Shown here piece by piece: positions 33,478 to 41,346 of a stretch of 64,000 nt of DNA (positions within the stretch are counted from its first letter, which is position 1; every line of letters starts with the position of its first letter). A program made the position numbers and the translations under genes. Under the pieces are notes generated by a model. That model worked only from the letters and a program-made list of their open reading frames with translations. It had not been told where the DNA came from and made no database searches. The DNA is taken from positions 248,001 through 312,000 of the forward strand of contig JBDWDN010000003.1 in assembly GCA_039977295.1 (NCBI GenBank). Reading direction: 5' to 3'. The DNA is from Hellea sp039977295 (GTDB lineage: Bacteria > Pseudomonadota > Alphaproteobacteria > Caulobacterales > Maricaulaceae).

Positions 33478-34776
33478 TTAGGTATTCATAGAATCAAAGA
33501 ACTCTGAATTGTTCTTTTTATCTTTGAGTTTGGACAATAGGAATTCAATCGCGTCCATTGTCCCCATCGGATTAAGAATACGGCGCAAGACAAAGGTTTT
33601 TTGCAGATCAACAGGGCCGAGAAGCAATTCTTCTTTACGTGTGCCAGATTTTGTAACGTCAATTGCTGGGAAGATGCGTTTATCAGCGACTTTACGGTCA
33701 AGAACAATTTCGCAGTTACCTGTGCCCTTAAATTCTTCAAAGATAACTTCATCCATGCGGGAACCCGTCTCAATCAGAGCCGTCGCAATAATAGTCAGCG
33801 ATCCGCCTTCTTCGATATTACGCGCAGCGCCAAAGAAACGTTTTGGGCGTTGAAGCGCATTTGCGTCGACGCCGCCCGTTAGGACTTTACCTGAACTTGG
33901 CACAACTGTGTTATAGGCGCGGCCTAGGCGGGTAATAGAGTCCAGCAAAATCACGACGTCTTTACCGTGTTCAGTTAAGCGTTTTGCTTTTTGGATGACC
34001 ATTTCGGCGACTTGAACGTGGCGGGTCGCAGGTTCATCAAAAGTAGAAGACACAACTTCGCCTTTTACGCTGCGCTGCATATCCGTGACTTCTTCGGGGC
34101 GTTCGTCAATCAATAAAACCAAGACATAACATTCTGGGTGATTTCGCTCGATAGAATGCGCGATATTTTGCAGCAAGACTGTTTTACCTGTGCGCGGCGG
34201 CGCAACGATAAGGGCGCGCTGGCCTTTACCAATAGGCGAAACAATATCAATAATACGGCCTGAAATATCTTTCAGCGTTGGATCCTCTATTTCCATCTTC
34301 ATGCGCTCGTCCGGATAAAGCGGCGTTAAGCTATCAAAATGCGCTTTATTACGCGCTTGTTCAGGCGTCCCGAAATTCATCGAGATGACATTACTCATGG
34401 CGAAATAACGCTCTGATTCTTGAGGCGCTCGAATAACGCCAGATACCGTATCACCTGTGCGCAGACCAAATTTACGAATTTGCTTTGTGCTAACATAGAT
34501 ATCATCAGGGCCCGGGAGATAATTCGCGTCAGGCGCGCGCAAGAATCCAAATCCGTCTTGAAGAACTTCAAGAACGCCGCCGCCGTGAAGAACAATTTCG
34601 TCTTCTGCAAGGTCTTTTAGAACGGCAACGAAAATATCTTGTTTCCGCATAGAGCCGGCATTTTCGATACCAACTTTTTCCGCAAATTTAATCAGCTCGG
34701 AAGGTTTAAGTTTTTTTAGATCATCGAGACTGATGGTGGTCATCCCCTCAAGGTCTAGGCTATTTGTGTCAGTCAT
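33478..34776 (-). CDS. rho: transcription termination factor Rho
   Basis: A 432-residue hexameric RNA helicase. The N-terminal helical part (MTTISLDDLKKLKPSELIKFAEK) is followed by the RNA-binding cold-shock-like domain (DGFGFLRAPDANYLPGPDDIYVS), then the ATPase with Walker A APPRTGKTV near residue 195, Walker B, and the Q/R loops (VPSSGKVLTGGVDANALQRPKRFFGAARNIEEGGSLTI). The length is standard. It is read away from the origin. Between rho and hemJ lies a 150-nt leader with a small CGGCAG/CTGCCG hairpin at 34866-34879. Confidence 0.96.
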   Translation of the reverse strand: MTDTNSLDLEGMTTISLDDLKKLKPSELIKFAEKVGIENAGSMRKQDIFVAVLKDLAEDEIVLHGGGVLEVLQDGFGFLRAPDANYLPGPDDIYVSTKQIRKFGLRTGDTVSGVIRAPQESERYFAMSNVISMNFGTPEQARNKAHFDSLTPLYPDERMKMEIEDPTLKDISGRIIDIVSPIGKGQRALIVAPPRTGKTVLLQNIAHSIERNHPECYVLVLLIDERPEEVTDMQRSVKGEVVSSTFDEPATRHVQVAEMVIQKAKRLTEHGKDVVILLDSITRLGRAYNTVVPSSGKVLTGGVDANALQRPKRFFGAARNIEEGGSLTIIATALIETGSRMDEVIFEEFKGTGNCEIVLDRKVADKRIFPAIDVTKSGTRKEELLLGPVDLQKTFVLRRILNPMGTMDAIEFLLSKLKDKKNNSEFFDSMNT

Positions 34777-34926
34777 TATATAAATCTCATTTAGGAATAT
34801 TTTGGGGGATAATCTCTTCAGGTTTCTTTTAGGGGTCTCTCTGGACCAAAAATGTGGAAGAGGTGCGGCAGGACTGCCGTCTTATGGATTTACGTCTATC
34901 TGCGAAAAATTATCCCGTCAAGCAGT

Positions 34927-35358
34927 TTAGAGTGGTTTTACAATCGCCATAATGACGATGATAATAGTGAAAATAGCAGGAATCTCATTTATCCGGCGGA
35001 AAAACTTTTCAGACTTTGGCCGCTGACCCGCTGCAAATAATTTGCGCTGCTTGGATAAAAAGCCGTGATAGCCCATTAAAGCAAAGACCAAGACAAGTTT
35101 GACCGGTAACCAAAAAGAACTGGTAAGGTTTGCAGCATTATATCCAAAGATAAGAATGAGCCCCAAGATAAAAGCAACAATCATAGCGGGATTCATAATA
35201 ATCCGCATTAGCTTTTGGGCCGCTTCTATCATTTTTGCTTCGAGCTCTCCCCCAGGAGCCGAAGCGCTATGATAAACAAAGAGCCGCGGGAGATATAAAA
35301 GCCCAGCCATCCAAAATATGACGGCTATCAAGTGAAAAGCCTTAATCCATTCATACAT
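34927..35358 (-). CDS. hemJ: protoporphyrinogen IX oxidase HemJ
   Basis: A 143-residue, four-helix membrane protein of the HemJ/UPF0093 family. His in KAFHLIAVIFWMAGLLYLPRLFVYH, a lysine/His motif in LPVKLVLVFALMGYHGFL and the end RINEIPAIFTIIIVIMAIVKP are typical. HemJ oxidises protoporphyrinogen IX to protoporphyrin IX in heme synthesis, replacing HemG or HemY. It overlaps hemE by 8 nt and is certainly in the same transcript. Confidence 0.93.
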   Translation of the reverse strand: MYEWIKAFHLIAVIFWMAGLLYLPRLFVYHSASAPGGELEAKMIEAAQKLMRIIMNPAMIVAFILGLILIFGYNAANLTSSFWLPVKLVLVFALMGYHGFLSKQRKLFAAGQRPKSEKFFRRINEIPAIFTIIIVIMAIVKPL

Positions 35359-36385
35359 AATCGCCGTCCCCCGTTCGGATATGATTTACAACAGCATGAA
35401 CATTAGCAATTTTCACATCGGGCGTCACGCCGTGGCCAAGATTAAAAATATGAGGGCCGCTTGCTGTGTCTAAAACGGTTTGAACAGCCCGCCGCAAAAC
35501 ATCACCGCCAATGCGAAGCGCTAAAGGATCTAAATTTCCTTGATAGGGCATATCTTTGGGTAGGCGCCGGCGAAATTTATCCATTGGCGTATCTGTGCCG
35601 GCCGCAATAGCCGTGATACCCGTAGCCTTAGCATAACGCAGCGCATTGAGACCCCCGCCACGCGGAAATCCCATAATGGGTTTAGTAATGCCAGCAGCGC
35701 GCACGCGTTTTATAATATCAGTCGTTGGTTTGATAACTAAGCGTTCAAACAAATCTGGCGATAAACCCTCTGCCCAGCTTTCGAATATTTTTAGGACGTC
35801 TGCTCCCGCATTTGCCTGCGCGATAAGATATTCAGCGCTGGAGATTGATAATGCGCCTAAGAGGTCATCCATCGCCTCTGGGTTTTCATAAGCAAAACGC
35901 TTGGCAATTTCTTTAGACGGACTGCCCTGCCCTTCAATCATATAGGTCGCGACAGTCCAGGGTCCTCCGCAAAAGCCGATGAGTGCTTTGGAAGGATCTA
36001 GCTCAATGCGGACTTTGGACACGGTTTCATAAACAGAAGATACCCGGTCCGCCGCTCCGTCTATCGTAAGCTTTGAAATGTCAGATACAGTGATCGGATC
36101 GAGCTCTGGGCCTTTACCTTTGACAAAACGAACATCTCTACCAAGTCCAATGGGAATTAGGAGGATATCTGCAAAGAGTATAGCTGCGTCCATATTATAG
36201 CGCTGAACAGGCTGTAATGTGACTTTCGCGGCTTTATCAGGTGAAAAGCAGAAATCTATAAAGTTTTTTGCGGTGGCCCTTACCTCTAAATATTCGGGGA
36301 GATGACGTCCGGCTTGGCGCATCATCCAGATAGGGGGCGTATCAAGAGTTTCGCCCGATAAGACTTTCAAAAGCGTTGAGGTCAA
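35351..36385 (-). CDS. hemE: uroporphyrinogen decarboxylase
   Basis: A 344-residue enzyme that decarboxylates the four acetate arms of uroporphyrinogen III to give coproporphyrinogen III. Signatures: PPIWMMRQAGRHLPEY near residue 20 and GFCGGPWTVATYMIEG near residue 140, with the catalytic Asp region in FADILLIP and the C-terminal NLGHGVTPDVKIANV. It lies beside the probable origin, as in Caulobacter. It is the first gene of hemE-hemJ and is read outward from the origin. Confidence 0.95.
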   Translation of the reverse strand: MTSTLLKVLSGETLDTPPIWMMRQAGRHLPEYLEVRATAKNFIDFCFSPDKAAKVTLQPVQRYNMDAAILFADILLIPIGLGRDVRFVKGKGPELDPITVSDISKLTIDGAADRVSSVYETVSKVRIELDPSKALIGFCGGPWTVATYMIEGQGSPSKEIAKRFAYENPEAMDDLLGALSISSAEYLIAQANAGADVLKIFESWAEGLSPDLFERLVIKPTTDIIKRVRAAGITKPIMGFPRGGGLNALRYAKATGITAIAAGTDTPMDKFRRRLPKDMPYQGNLDPLALRIGGDVLRRAVQTVLDTASGPHIFNLGHGVTPDVKIANVHAVVNHIRTGDGDYV

Positions 36386-36757
36386 AGTTTATGCACCATG
36401 TTACGTTATATTCTTCTTTCCTCTTATATATAAAATATAAGGAGTGATAGTATTAGAGATGTGACAATGTGGACGGCGTTAAGGTTTTAGTAACCAAACT
36501 TAATATTAACGGTGTTTTTCTGGAGTGTTCAGCGTTGGAGGACCAGAATAATCTTATAAGCTGCTGGGGATATATGAGTTAGCTATCATTATTACTGAGA
36601 AAATTTGTGCATAAGCTGTGTGGATAAAATTATGAGTAAAACTTACCCACATTGTCCACAGGATTAATTTTCACAGTATTAACGGGTGGAGGATTATGTG
36701 GATTTAAGGCGGATTATTCAAAGAATTCACAGTAAGCGCTCTGTTTGAAGACTATGT
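36386..36757. other. probable chromosomal replication origin (oriC)
   Basis: A 372-nt gene-free gap between divergent hemE and the ppsR-type gene, the same junction that holds Cori in Caulobacter crescentus. It contains an AT-rich stretch (36413-36447), a cluster of DnaA-box-like 9-mers (36606-36660) plus one at the far end (36757-36765), and a CtrA-like near match (TTAA-N7-GTAA at 36479-36493). Nearby genes on both sides are read outward, co-directional with forks leaving it. Identity rests on position and motifs, not on experiment. Confidence 0.82.
36606..36660. promoter_or_regulatory. DnaA-box cluster
   Basis: Four 9-mers lie in 55 nt: TTATGCACA (minus, 36606-36614), TTATCCACA, the perfect consensus (minus, 36619-36627), TTACCCACA (plus, 36643-36651) and TTGTCCACA (plus, 36652-36660). 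A further TTGTCCACA (minus) at 36757-36765 overlaps the GTG alternative start of the next gene. Confidence 0.82.
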
Positions 36758-36793
36758 GTGGACAATATCGCAGAAGCTCCTTTAGAAAGCCTT

Positions 36794-37636
36794 ATGCAAG
36801 ACCGAAATAAAAACATTGCCATATATTTCCATGTTCACCTTGTGTCCGATTCAACGGGCGAGACACTTGTGGCGATGATGAAGGCCTCGACAGCACAATT
36901 CCGCAATGCCACGGCGCTGGAGCATCTTCATGCATTAGTGAGATCTGAAAGCCAGATGGAGAAAACGCTTTTAGACATTGCAGCTAAGCCTGGTGTGGTT
37001 CTCTATACGCTTGTAAATGCTGATCGCCGTAAAATGTTGGAAGCGACTTGCGCGAAGCTTAATATCCCTGCGATTTCTATTCTTGATCCGACATTATCGA
37101 TGCTGGGGCGTTATCTCGGCGCGGCGATGATAAGTGAAGTCGGCGCGCAGAGAACATTAGATGCTGAATATTATAACCGTATTGAGGCCTTAGATTATGC
37201 GATGGCTCATGATGATGGCCAAAATGTTTTAGGTCTGGAAAATGCAGATATCGTTTTGCTTGGGATAAGCCGAACGTCAAAAACGCCAACCTCGATATAT
37301 TTGGCCAATAGAGGATATAAAACGGGAAATATCCCTTTAGTTCCCGGAGCGCCCCTTCCAACAGTTTTAGACGGCTTTCCAGATCCGTTTATTGTTGGGC
37401 TCGTGGCGGCGCCTGACCGTATTGTCCAAATCAGAGAACAACGTCTTGTTGGGTTAAAACAAAATGAGCAAACAGATTATATTGATGTGGACCGCGTGCG
37501 CGATGAGATGCGGCTTGCAAAACGTATGTTTGTAAAAAAAGGATATAAGGTGATTGATGTGACGCGAAAATCCATCGAGGAAACCTCTGCCCAAATTATT
37601 AACGCCTATCAGGTTTTCCAAAGGAAAAAAGGATGA
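36794..37636 (+). CDS. ppsR: PpsR-type PEP synthase/PPDK regulatory kinase-pyrophosphorylase
   Basis: A DUF299 protein that phosphorylates and dephosphorylates PEP synthase or pyruvate phosphate dikinase using ADP and phosphate. Family landmarks are YFHVHLVSDSTGET at the start, GISRTSKTPTSIYLANRGYKTGNIPLVPG (P-loop-like) near residue 165, and DVTRKSIEETSA at the end. The ATG at 36794 gives 280 residues and fits the family start; the frame also allows a GTG at 36758 (292 residues), which overlaps a DnaA box. It overlaps maf by 4 nt and begins the operon to coaE. Confidence 0.88.
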   Translation: MQDRNKNIAIYFHVHLVSDSTGETLVAMMKASTAQFRNATALEHLHALVRSESQMEKTLLDIAAKPGVVLYTLVNADRRKMLEATCAKLNIPAISILDPTLSMLGRYLGAAMISEVGAQRTLDAEYYNRIEALDYAMAHDDGQNVLGLENADIVLLGISRTSKTPTSIYLANRGYKTGNIPLVPGAPLPTVLDGFPDPFIVGLVAAPDRIVQIREQRLVGLKQNEQTDYIDVDRVRDEMRLAKRMFVKKGYKVIDVTRKSIEETSAQIINAYQVFQRKKG

Positions 37637-38223
37637 GACTTATACTCGCCTCCGGGAGCGCTATTCGGCGTAAACTAATGACAGATGCTGGCCTTGATTT
37701 TGAGGTTATTTCAAAAGCTGTGGATGAAGGCGCTATCAAAGAGTCGATGTTAGCGGAAGGGGCCAAGCTGCTAGATATTGCGGACGCTCTGGCTGAGGCA
37801 AAGTCAATGCGAGTGAGCCGGGTTGAAGAGGGCCTCGTGATTGGCGCTGATCAAATCATGGTTATGGATAATCAGCTTTTTGATAAACCCAAAGATACTG
37901 ATGAGGCGCGCGAGAGGCTCTTATTTATGCGCGGCAAAACTCACCATCTTATTGGCGCTGTTGTCATTTGCGAAAATGGTCAGCCTGTTTGGCGGCACAT
38001 GGCAAAGACGACGCTGACTATGCGTGATTTTTCTGATAGTTTTTTAGACAGCTATTTGGAAGCGGAAGGCGAGCTGGTGACAAAATCTGTAGGGGCTTAC
38101 CGGTTTGAAGGGTTAGGCTCTCAATTATTTTCACATGTTGAGGGAGATTTTTTCTCAATCTTAGGATTATCTCTTCTCCCTGTTATGGATTATCTGCGCG
38201 TAAGAGGCGCGATTGCCACATGA
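37633..38223 (+). CDS. Maf-family nucleoside triphosphate pyrophosphatase
   Basis: A 196-residue Maf protein: LILASGSAIRRKLMTDAGL at the N-terminus, VIGADQIMV in the middle and DSYLEAEGELVTKSVGAYRFEGLGS towards the end. Maf enzymes hydrolyse non-canonical or modified nucleotides (dTTP/UTP or m7GTP types) and thereby keep the pool clean. The usual SxxR loop reads SAIRR rather than SPRR, a mild variation. Overlaps with ppsR and aroE of 4 nt each point to one operon. Confidence 0.88.
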   Translation: MRLILASGSAIRRKLMTDAGLDFEVISKAVDEGAIKESMLAEGAKLLDIADALAEAKSMRVSRVEEGLVIGADQIMVMDNQLFDKPKDTDEARERLLFMRGKTHHLIGAVVICENGQPVWRHMAKTTLTMRDFSDSFLDSYLEAEGELVTKSVGAYRFEGLGSQLFSHVEGDFFSILGLSLLPVMDYLRVRGAIAT

Positions 38224-39068
38224 GTAGTGTTGCCAAATTAGCAGGGGTTTGCGGCTGGCCTATCCACCATTCCTTATCGCCTGTGCTGCATAATTTTTGG
38301 CTCAAAGAATTAGGGCTCTCAGGCGCTTATGTGCATTTTGCGGTTCGCCCTGATGAGGCCTTGCGCGCTTTTCAAAGTTTAAAATCAACCTCAATCTCTG
38401 GGGTAAATGTGACCCAGCCTTTAAAACAACTAGCTTTTGAAGCGGCCGATGAACGCACAGCTGACGCGACCAAATTAGGTGTAGCGAATTGCCTATATAA
38501 GCGTGATGGTAAATTGATTGCGCATAATACGGATCTTGAGGGGTTTGCGCTGCCATTGATTAAGGCGATGGGCGCGAAAAACCTCTCTGAAAAACCTGCC
38601 CTTATAATCGGAACGGGCGGCGCTTCCCGTGCGGTTATCGGAGCTTTGCTCGCCCTAAATGTGCCTGAAATTAGAATAACGGGCCGGACGGATTCCAAAG
38701 CAGAAGATTTGGTCAGCATGGTGAATGTTCCCAGCTTTTACACTGTGCCGTGGGAGCACCGTAATGTAGCGGTTGTGAGTTCAGGTTTGATTATTAATGC
38801 CACCTCTGGCGGGATGCGCGGAAAACCCCAGCTCAACCTTGATATTTCGAAGGCGCAATCTGGGAGTTTTGTTTATGATCTTATATATACGCCGCGGCAC
38901 ACCAAACTTCTTCGCAAGGCAAAGGAAGCGGGGTGCGAAACTTTGGGAGGGCTTGAGATGTTGATTGCGCAGGCCCGGCCGTCCTTTAAACTGTTTTACG
39001 GCGTCGATGCGCCCATTGAGCCAGATCCAAGCGAGATGTTATTTGCAGCTCTGAAAGCCGCTAAATGA
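38220..39068 (+). CDS. aroE: shikimate dehydrogenase
   Basis: A 282-residue NADPH-dependent enzyme that reduces 3-dehydroshikimate to shikimate. Seen: GWPIHHSLSPVLHNFWL (shikimate-binding), GVNVTQPLKQLAF with the catalytic Lys, ANCLYKRDGKLIAHNTDLEGF with the NTD motif, and the NADP site IIGTGGASRAVIGALL. The C-terminus holds GGLEMLIAQARPSFKLF. It is coupled to maf and coaE by 4-nt overlaps. Confidence 0.94.
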   Translation: MSSVAKLAGVCGWPIHHSLSPVLHNFWLKELGLSGAYVHFAVRPDEALRAFQSLKSTSISGVNVTQPLKQLAFEAADERTADATKLGVANCLYKRDGKLIAHNTDLEGFALPLIKAMGAKNLSEKPALIIGTGGASRAVIGALLALNVPEIRITGRTDSKAEDLVSMVNVPSFYTVPWEHRNVAVVSSGLIINATSGGMRGKPQLNLDISKAQSGSFVYDLIYTPRHTKLLRKAKEAGCETLGGLEMLIAQARPSFKLFYGVDAPIEPDPSEMLFAALKAAK

Positions 39069-39652
39069 TTATTCTTGGCCTAACAGGGTCCATTGGAATG
39101 GGCAAATCTACGACTGCGCAAATGTTTCGCGATGAAGATTGCCCTGTCTTTGACGCCGACGCAGCTGTCCACGCGCTTTATGCGAAGGGCGGGAAAGCTG
39201 TGCCGATTATTAGGTCTGTTTTTCCTGACGCGATAAAAGATGATGCCGTAGACCGCGCGGTTCTTGGTAAGCATATGCGCGCTGACCCTCTCCAGCTTAA
39301 AGTATTAGAGAGCTTTATCCATCCGCTTGTCGGAGAAAGCCGAGCCGCGTTTTTCAATGAACATAAAGAGGCTGACATTGTCATTATGGATGTGCCGCTC
39401 TTGTTTGAAACAGGTCTTGATAAAGCGGTGCATAAAATTGTTGTCGTTACGGCGCCGGCAAAAATTCAGCGTGAACGCGTCTTAGCTAGAGAGGGTATGA
39501 CGCCTGAGTTGTTCGAGTCTCTATTAGCGCGGCAAATGCCTGATGCAGATAAAAGAAAGCGTGCAGATTATTTGGTATATTCCGATAGAGGGCTAGAAAA
39601 TGCCCGCAAACAAGTGCATCAAATTTTAAAGACATTAAGAGCTAAAACTTAG
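39065..39652 (+). CDS. coaE: dephospho-CoA kinase
   Basis: A 195-residue kinase for the last step of coenzyme A synthesis. It has the P-loop GLTGSIGMGKSTTAQMF, the CoA-site DADAAVHALYAKGG, VMDVPLLFETGLDKAVHKIVVV and the LID-region RVLAREGMTPELFESLLARQMPDADKRKRADYLV. The length is typical. Four-nt overlap with aroE; dnaQ follows after 9 nt. Confidence 0.95.
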   Translation: MIILGLTGSIGMGKSTTAQMFRDEDCPVFDADAAVHALYAKGGKAVPIIRSVFPDAIKDDAVDRAVLGKHMRADPLQLKVLESFIHPLVGESRAAFFNEHKEADIVIMDVPLLFETGLDKAVHKIVVVTAPAKIQRERVLAREGMTPELFESLLARQMPDADKRKRADYLVYSDRGLENARKQVHQILKTLRAKT

Positions 39653-39661
39653 GATATAGCC

Positions 39662-40372
39662 ATGGATGGGTTGCGCGAAATTTGTTTCGATACGGAGACA
39701 ACTGGTTTTCACGCCCGCGGTGATGACCGCATCACTGAAATTGGCTGTATTGAACTTATTGATATGCTGCCGACGGGGCGTGAATTTCATGCCTTGGTAG
39801 ACCCGCAGCGTGATATTCCTGAGAAGGTAACAGAGCTTACGGGCCATACGCTTGAGAATTTACGCGAACGCGGGGCTAAAGTTTTCAAAGAACATGCGCA
39901 AGGGTTTATTGATTTTGTCGGTGACAGTCAGCTTATCGCCCATAATGCGGATTTTGACCGAGCTTTTATTAATGCGGAGCTAGACCGTGCGGGGTTTTCA
40001 GAAATACCGACGAGCCGTTTCACGGACACACTCCAAATCGCCCGCGAGAAATTCCCAGGCTCGCCAGCTTCGCTCGACGCGCTCTGTAAGCGCTTCGGTG
40101 TCTCGTTATCGTCACGTGATAAACACGGCGCGATTATTGACTCGATTCTTTTGGCGGAAGTCTATCTGCAGCTCAAAGGCGGCCGGATGCATACTTTGGG
40201 TTTGGACGGCGATAAGGAGACAAAAGTTGAGTCTGTCCTCGTGCCGATTGCAAAGACGCGCCCCACGCCTCTTGCCACGCTTTCTACTGAAGATGAGCGT
40301 ATAGCCCATAAAGCTTTCATCGAAAAAATAGGCGATGATACCGTTTGGAATAAATATTGGCGGCGCGGTTAA
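39662..40372 (+). CDS. dnaQ: DNA polymerase III epsilon subunit
   Basis: A 236-residue DEDDh 3'-5' proofreading exonuclease: ExoI CFDTETTGF near residue 10, ExoII LIAHNADFDRAFINAEL near residue 97, and ExoIII KHGAIIDSILLAEVY with the catalytic His near 157. The C-terminal tail binds the polymerase core. It is located just beyond the origin in the order ppsR-maf-aroE-coaE-dnaQ, which is conserved in alphaproteobacteria. Converges on the GDPD-like gene (3-nt gap). Confidence 0.94.
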   Translation: MDGLREICFDTETTGFHARGDDRITEIGCIELIDMLPTGREFHALVDPQRDIPEKVTELTGHTLENLRERGAKVFKEHAQGFIDFVGDSQLIAHNADFDRAFINAELDRAGFSEIPTSRFTDTLQIAREKFPGSPASLDALCKRFGVSLSSRDKHGAIIDSILLAEVYLQLKGGRMHTLGLDGDKETKVESVLVPIAKTRPTPLATLSTEDERIAHKAFIEKIGDDTVWNKYWRRG

Positions 40373-40375
40373 AGC

Positions 40376-41314
40376 TTAAGTCTTGAGCTTGGCTAAGCAA
40401 GCGTCCAACTCTTTCTTATTGGCGGCATTTAGACCAGCAATCGGACTGTGATCGAAAACATCATCAGTGACTAAGAGATCGGCGGCCTGCGCCGCTTTAG
40501 GGTTTTGCTCTTTTCGGATGCGTCCAAGTATTGGCACATTTTTGTCCTGCAGGCTTTTTATCAGCGCTGCGTCATCAACATTATATCCAACCCAGGCCCC
40601 GACTTGGTTGGGCTTGTAGCGTTTTTGGCCGAGGGCCTCATTTGATCCAATAGACAGCATCATATCCGGCGCGAGCGCTGCAAGCTTTTTGGATTGTCCT
40701 TCATTATAAGAAATAAGGATAACCTGGTCTTGCATATCATATTTGCGGATGAGGTTTATCACCACGTCATATTTGGCGCTGCTTTTAAAATCAATTTCGA
40801 GATAGATTTTGCCTTTGGCTGTGCTGAGATAATCCTCAAACTTTACAGGACGGTCTGCGCTGAAGTCCCCTTTGGTATCACTAAGGAGAATTTTGCCTGC
40901 GTCAGCCCAGCTCGATGAGGCGATGGGGCCCTTCCCTGTAGATTTCTCATCCCAAATACCGTCATGATAAAGAATATGTACGCCGTCTTTCAAGCCAGCG
41001 ACATCCACCTCAGCCACAAAGTAGCCTTTTTCAATCAGGGCTTTTAAACCGCTCATGGAGTTTTCGGGATAAACGGAATTGCGAGCAGTCCCGCGGTGGG
41101 CGGCAATCAAAGCCGCTTCTTTGGGAAGGCAAGACATATAGCTAGCGAGCGGCGGCAAGGTAGATGGTTTTGCGGGCGTGTTGGTAGACGTTACGTCTGG
41201 GGTGGGCGGGCTTGTTTGGGATGAGCTTTTGTCTGCACCATTGCAGGCGGCCAAAATTATGGCGGCGGCTAGGCTGACAGGACGGGCAAATTTATGCATA
41301 GCTAAGTCTTTCAT
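40376..41314 (-). CDS. glycerophosphodiester phosphodiesterase-like lipoprotein
   Basis: A 312-residue secreted lipoprotein: signal MHKFARPVSLAAAIILAAC, lipobox LAAC; the Met at residue 6 is a plausible alternative start. A Thr/Pro-rich linker (about 28-52) precedes a GDPD TIM barrel with AAHRGTARNSVYPENSM, FVAEVDVAGLKDGVHILYHDG, YLEIDFKS and a C-terminal repeat of the barrel. Its role would be to hydrolyse glycerophosphodiesters outside the cytoplasmic membrane. The catalytic HRG and His after LYHDG are intact. The gene is divergent from mnmE. Confidence 0.82.
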   Translation of the reverse strand: MKDLAMHKFARPVSLAAAIILAACNGADKSSSQTSPPTPDVTSTNTPAKPSTLPPLASYMSCLPKEAALIAAHRGTARNSVYPENSMSGLKALIEKGYFVAEVDVAGLKDGVHILYHDGIWDEKSTGKGPIASSSWADAGKILLSDTKGDFSADRPVKFEDYLSTAKGKIYLEIDFKSSAKYDVVINLIRKYDMQDQVILISYNEGQSKKLAALAPDMMLSIGSNEALGQKRYKPNQVGAWVGYNVDDAALIKSLQDKNVPILGRIRKEQNPKAAQAADLLVTDDVFDHSPIAGLNAANKKELDACLAKLKT

Positions 41315-41346
41315 ATTGTCTTGCCCCGCTATAGAAGCCCGAAGCT

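Noticed and set aside
34866..34879. CGGCAG/CTGCCG hairpin between hemJ and rho as a terminator
   Set aside because: The loop is only two bases and no T run follows on either strand; it may be structural in a leader but is not called.
40112..40119. TCACGTGA core as a further parS site inside dnaQ
   Set aside because: Only the inner 8 bp match; flanks differ (GTCACGTGATAAAC) so it is not a TGTTTCACGTGAAACA site.
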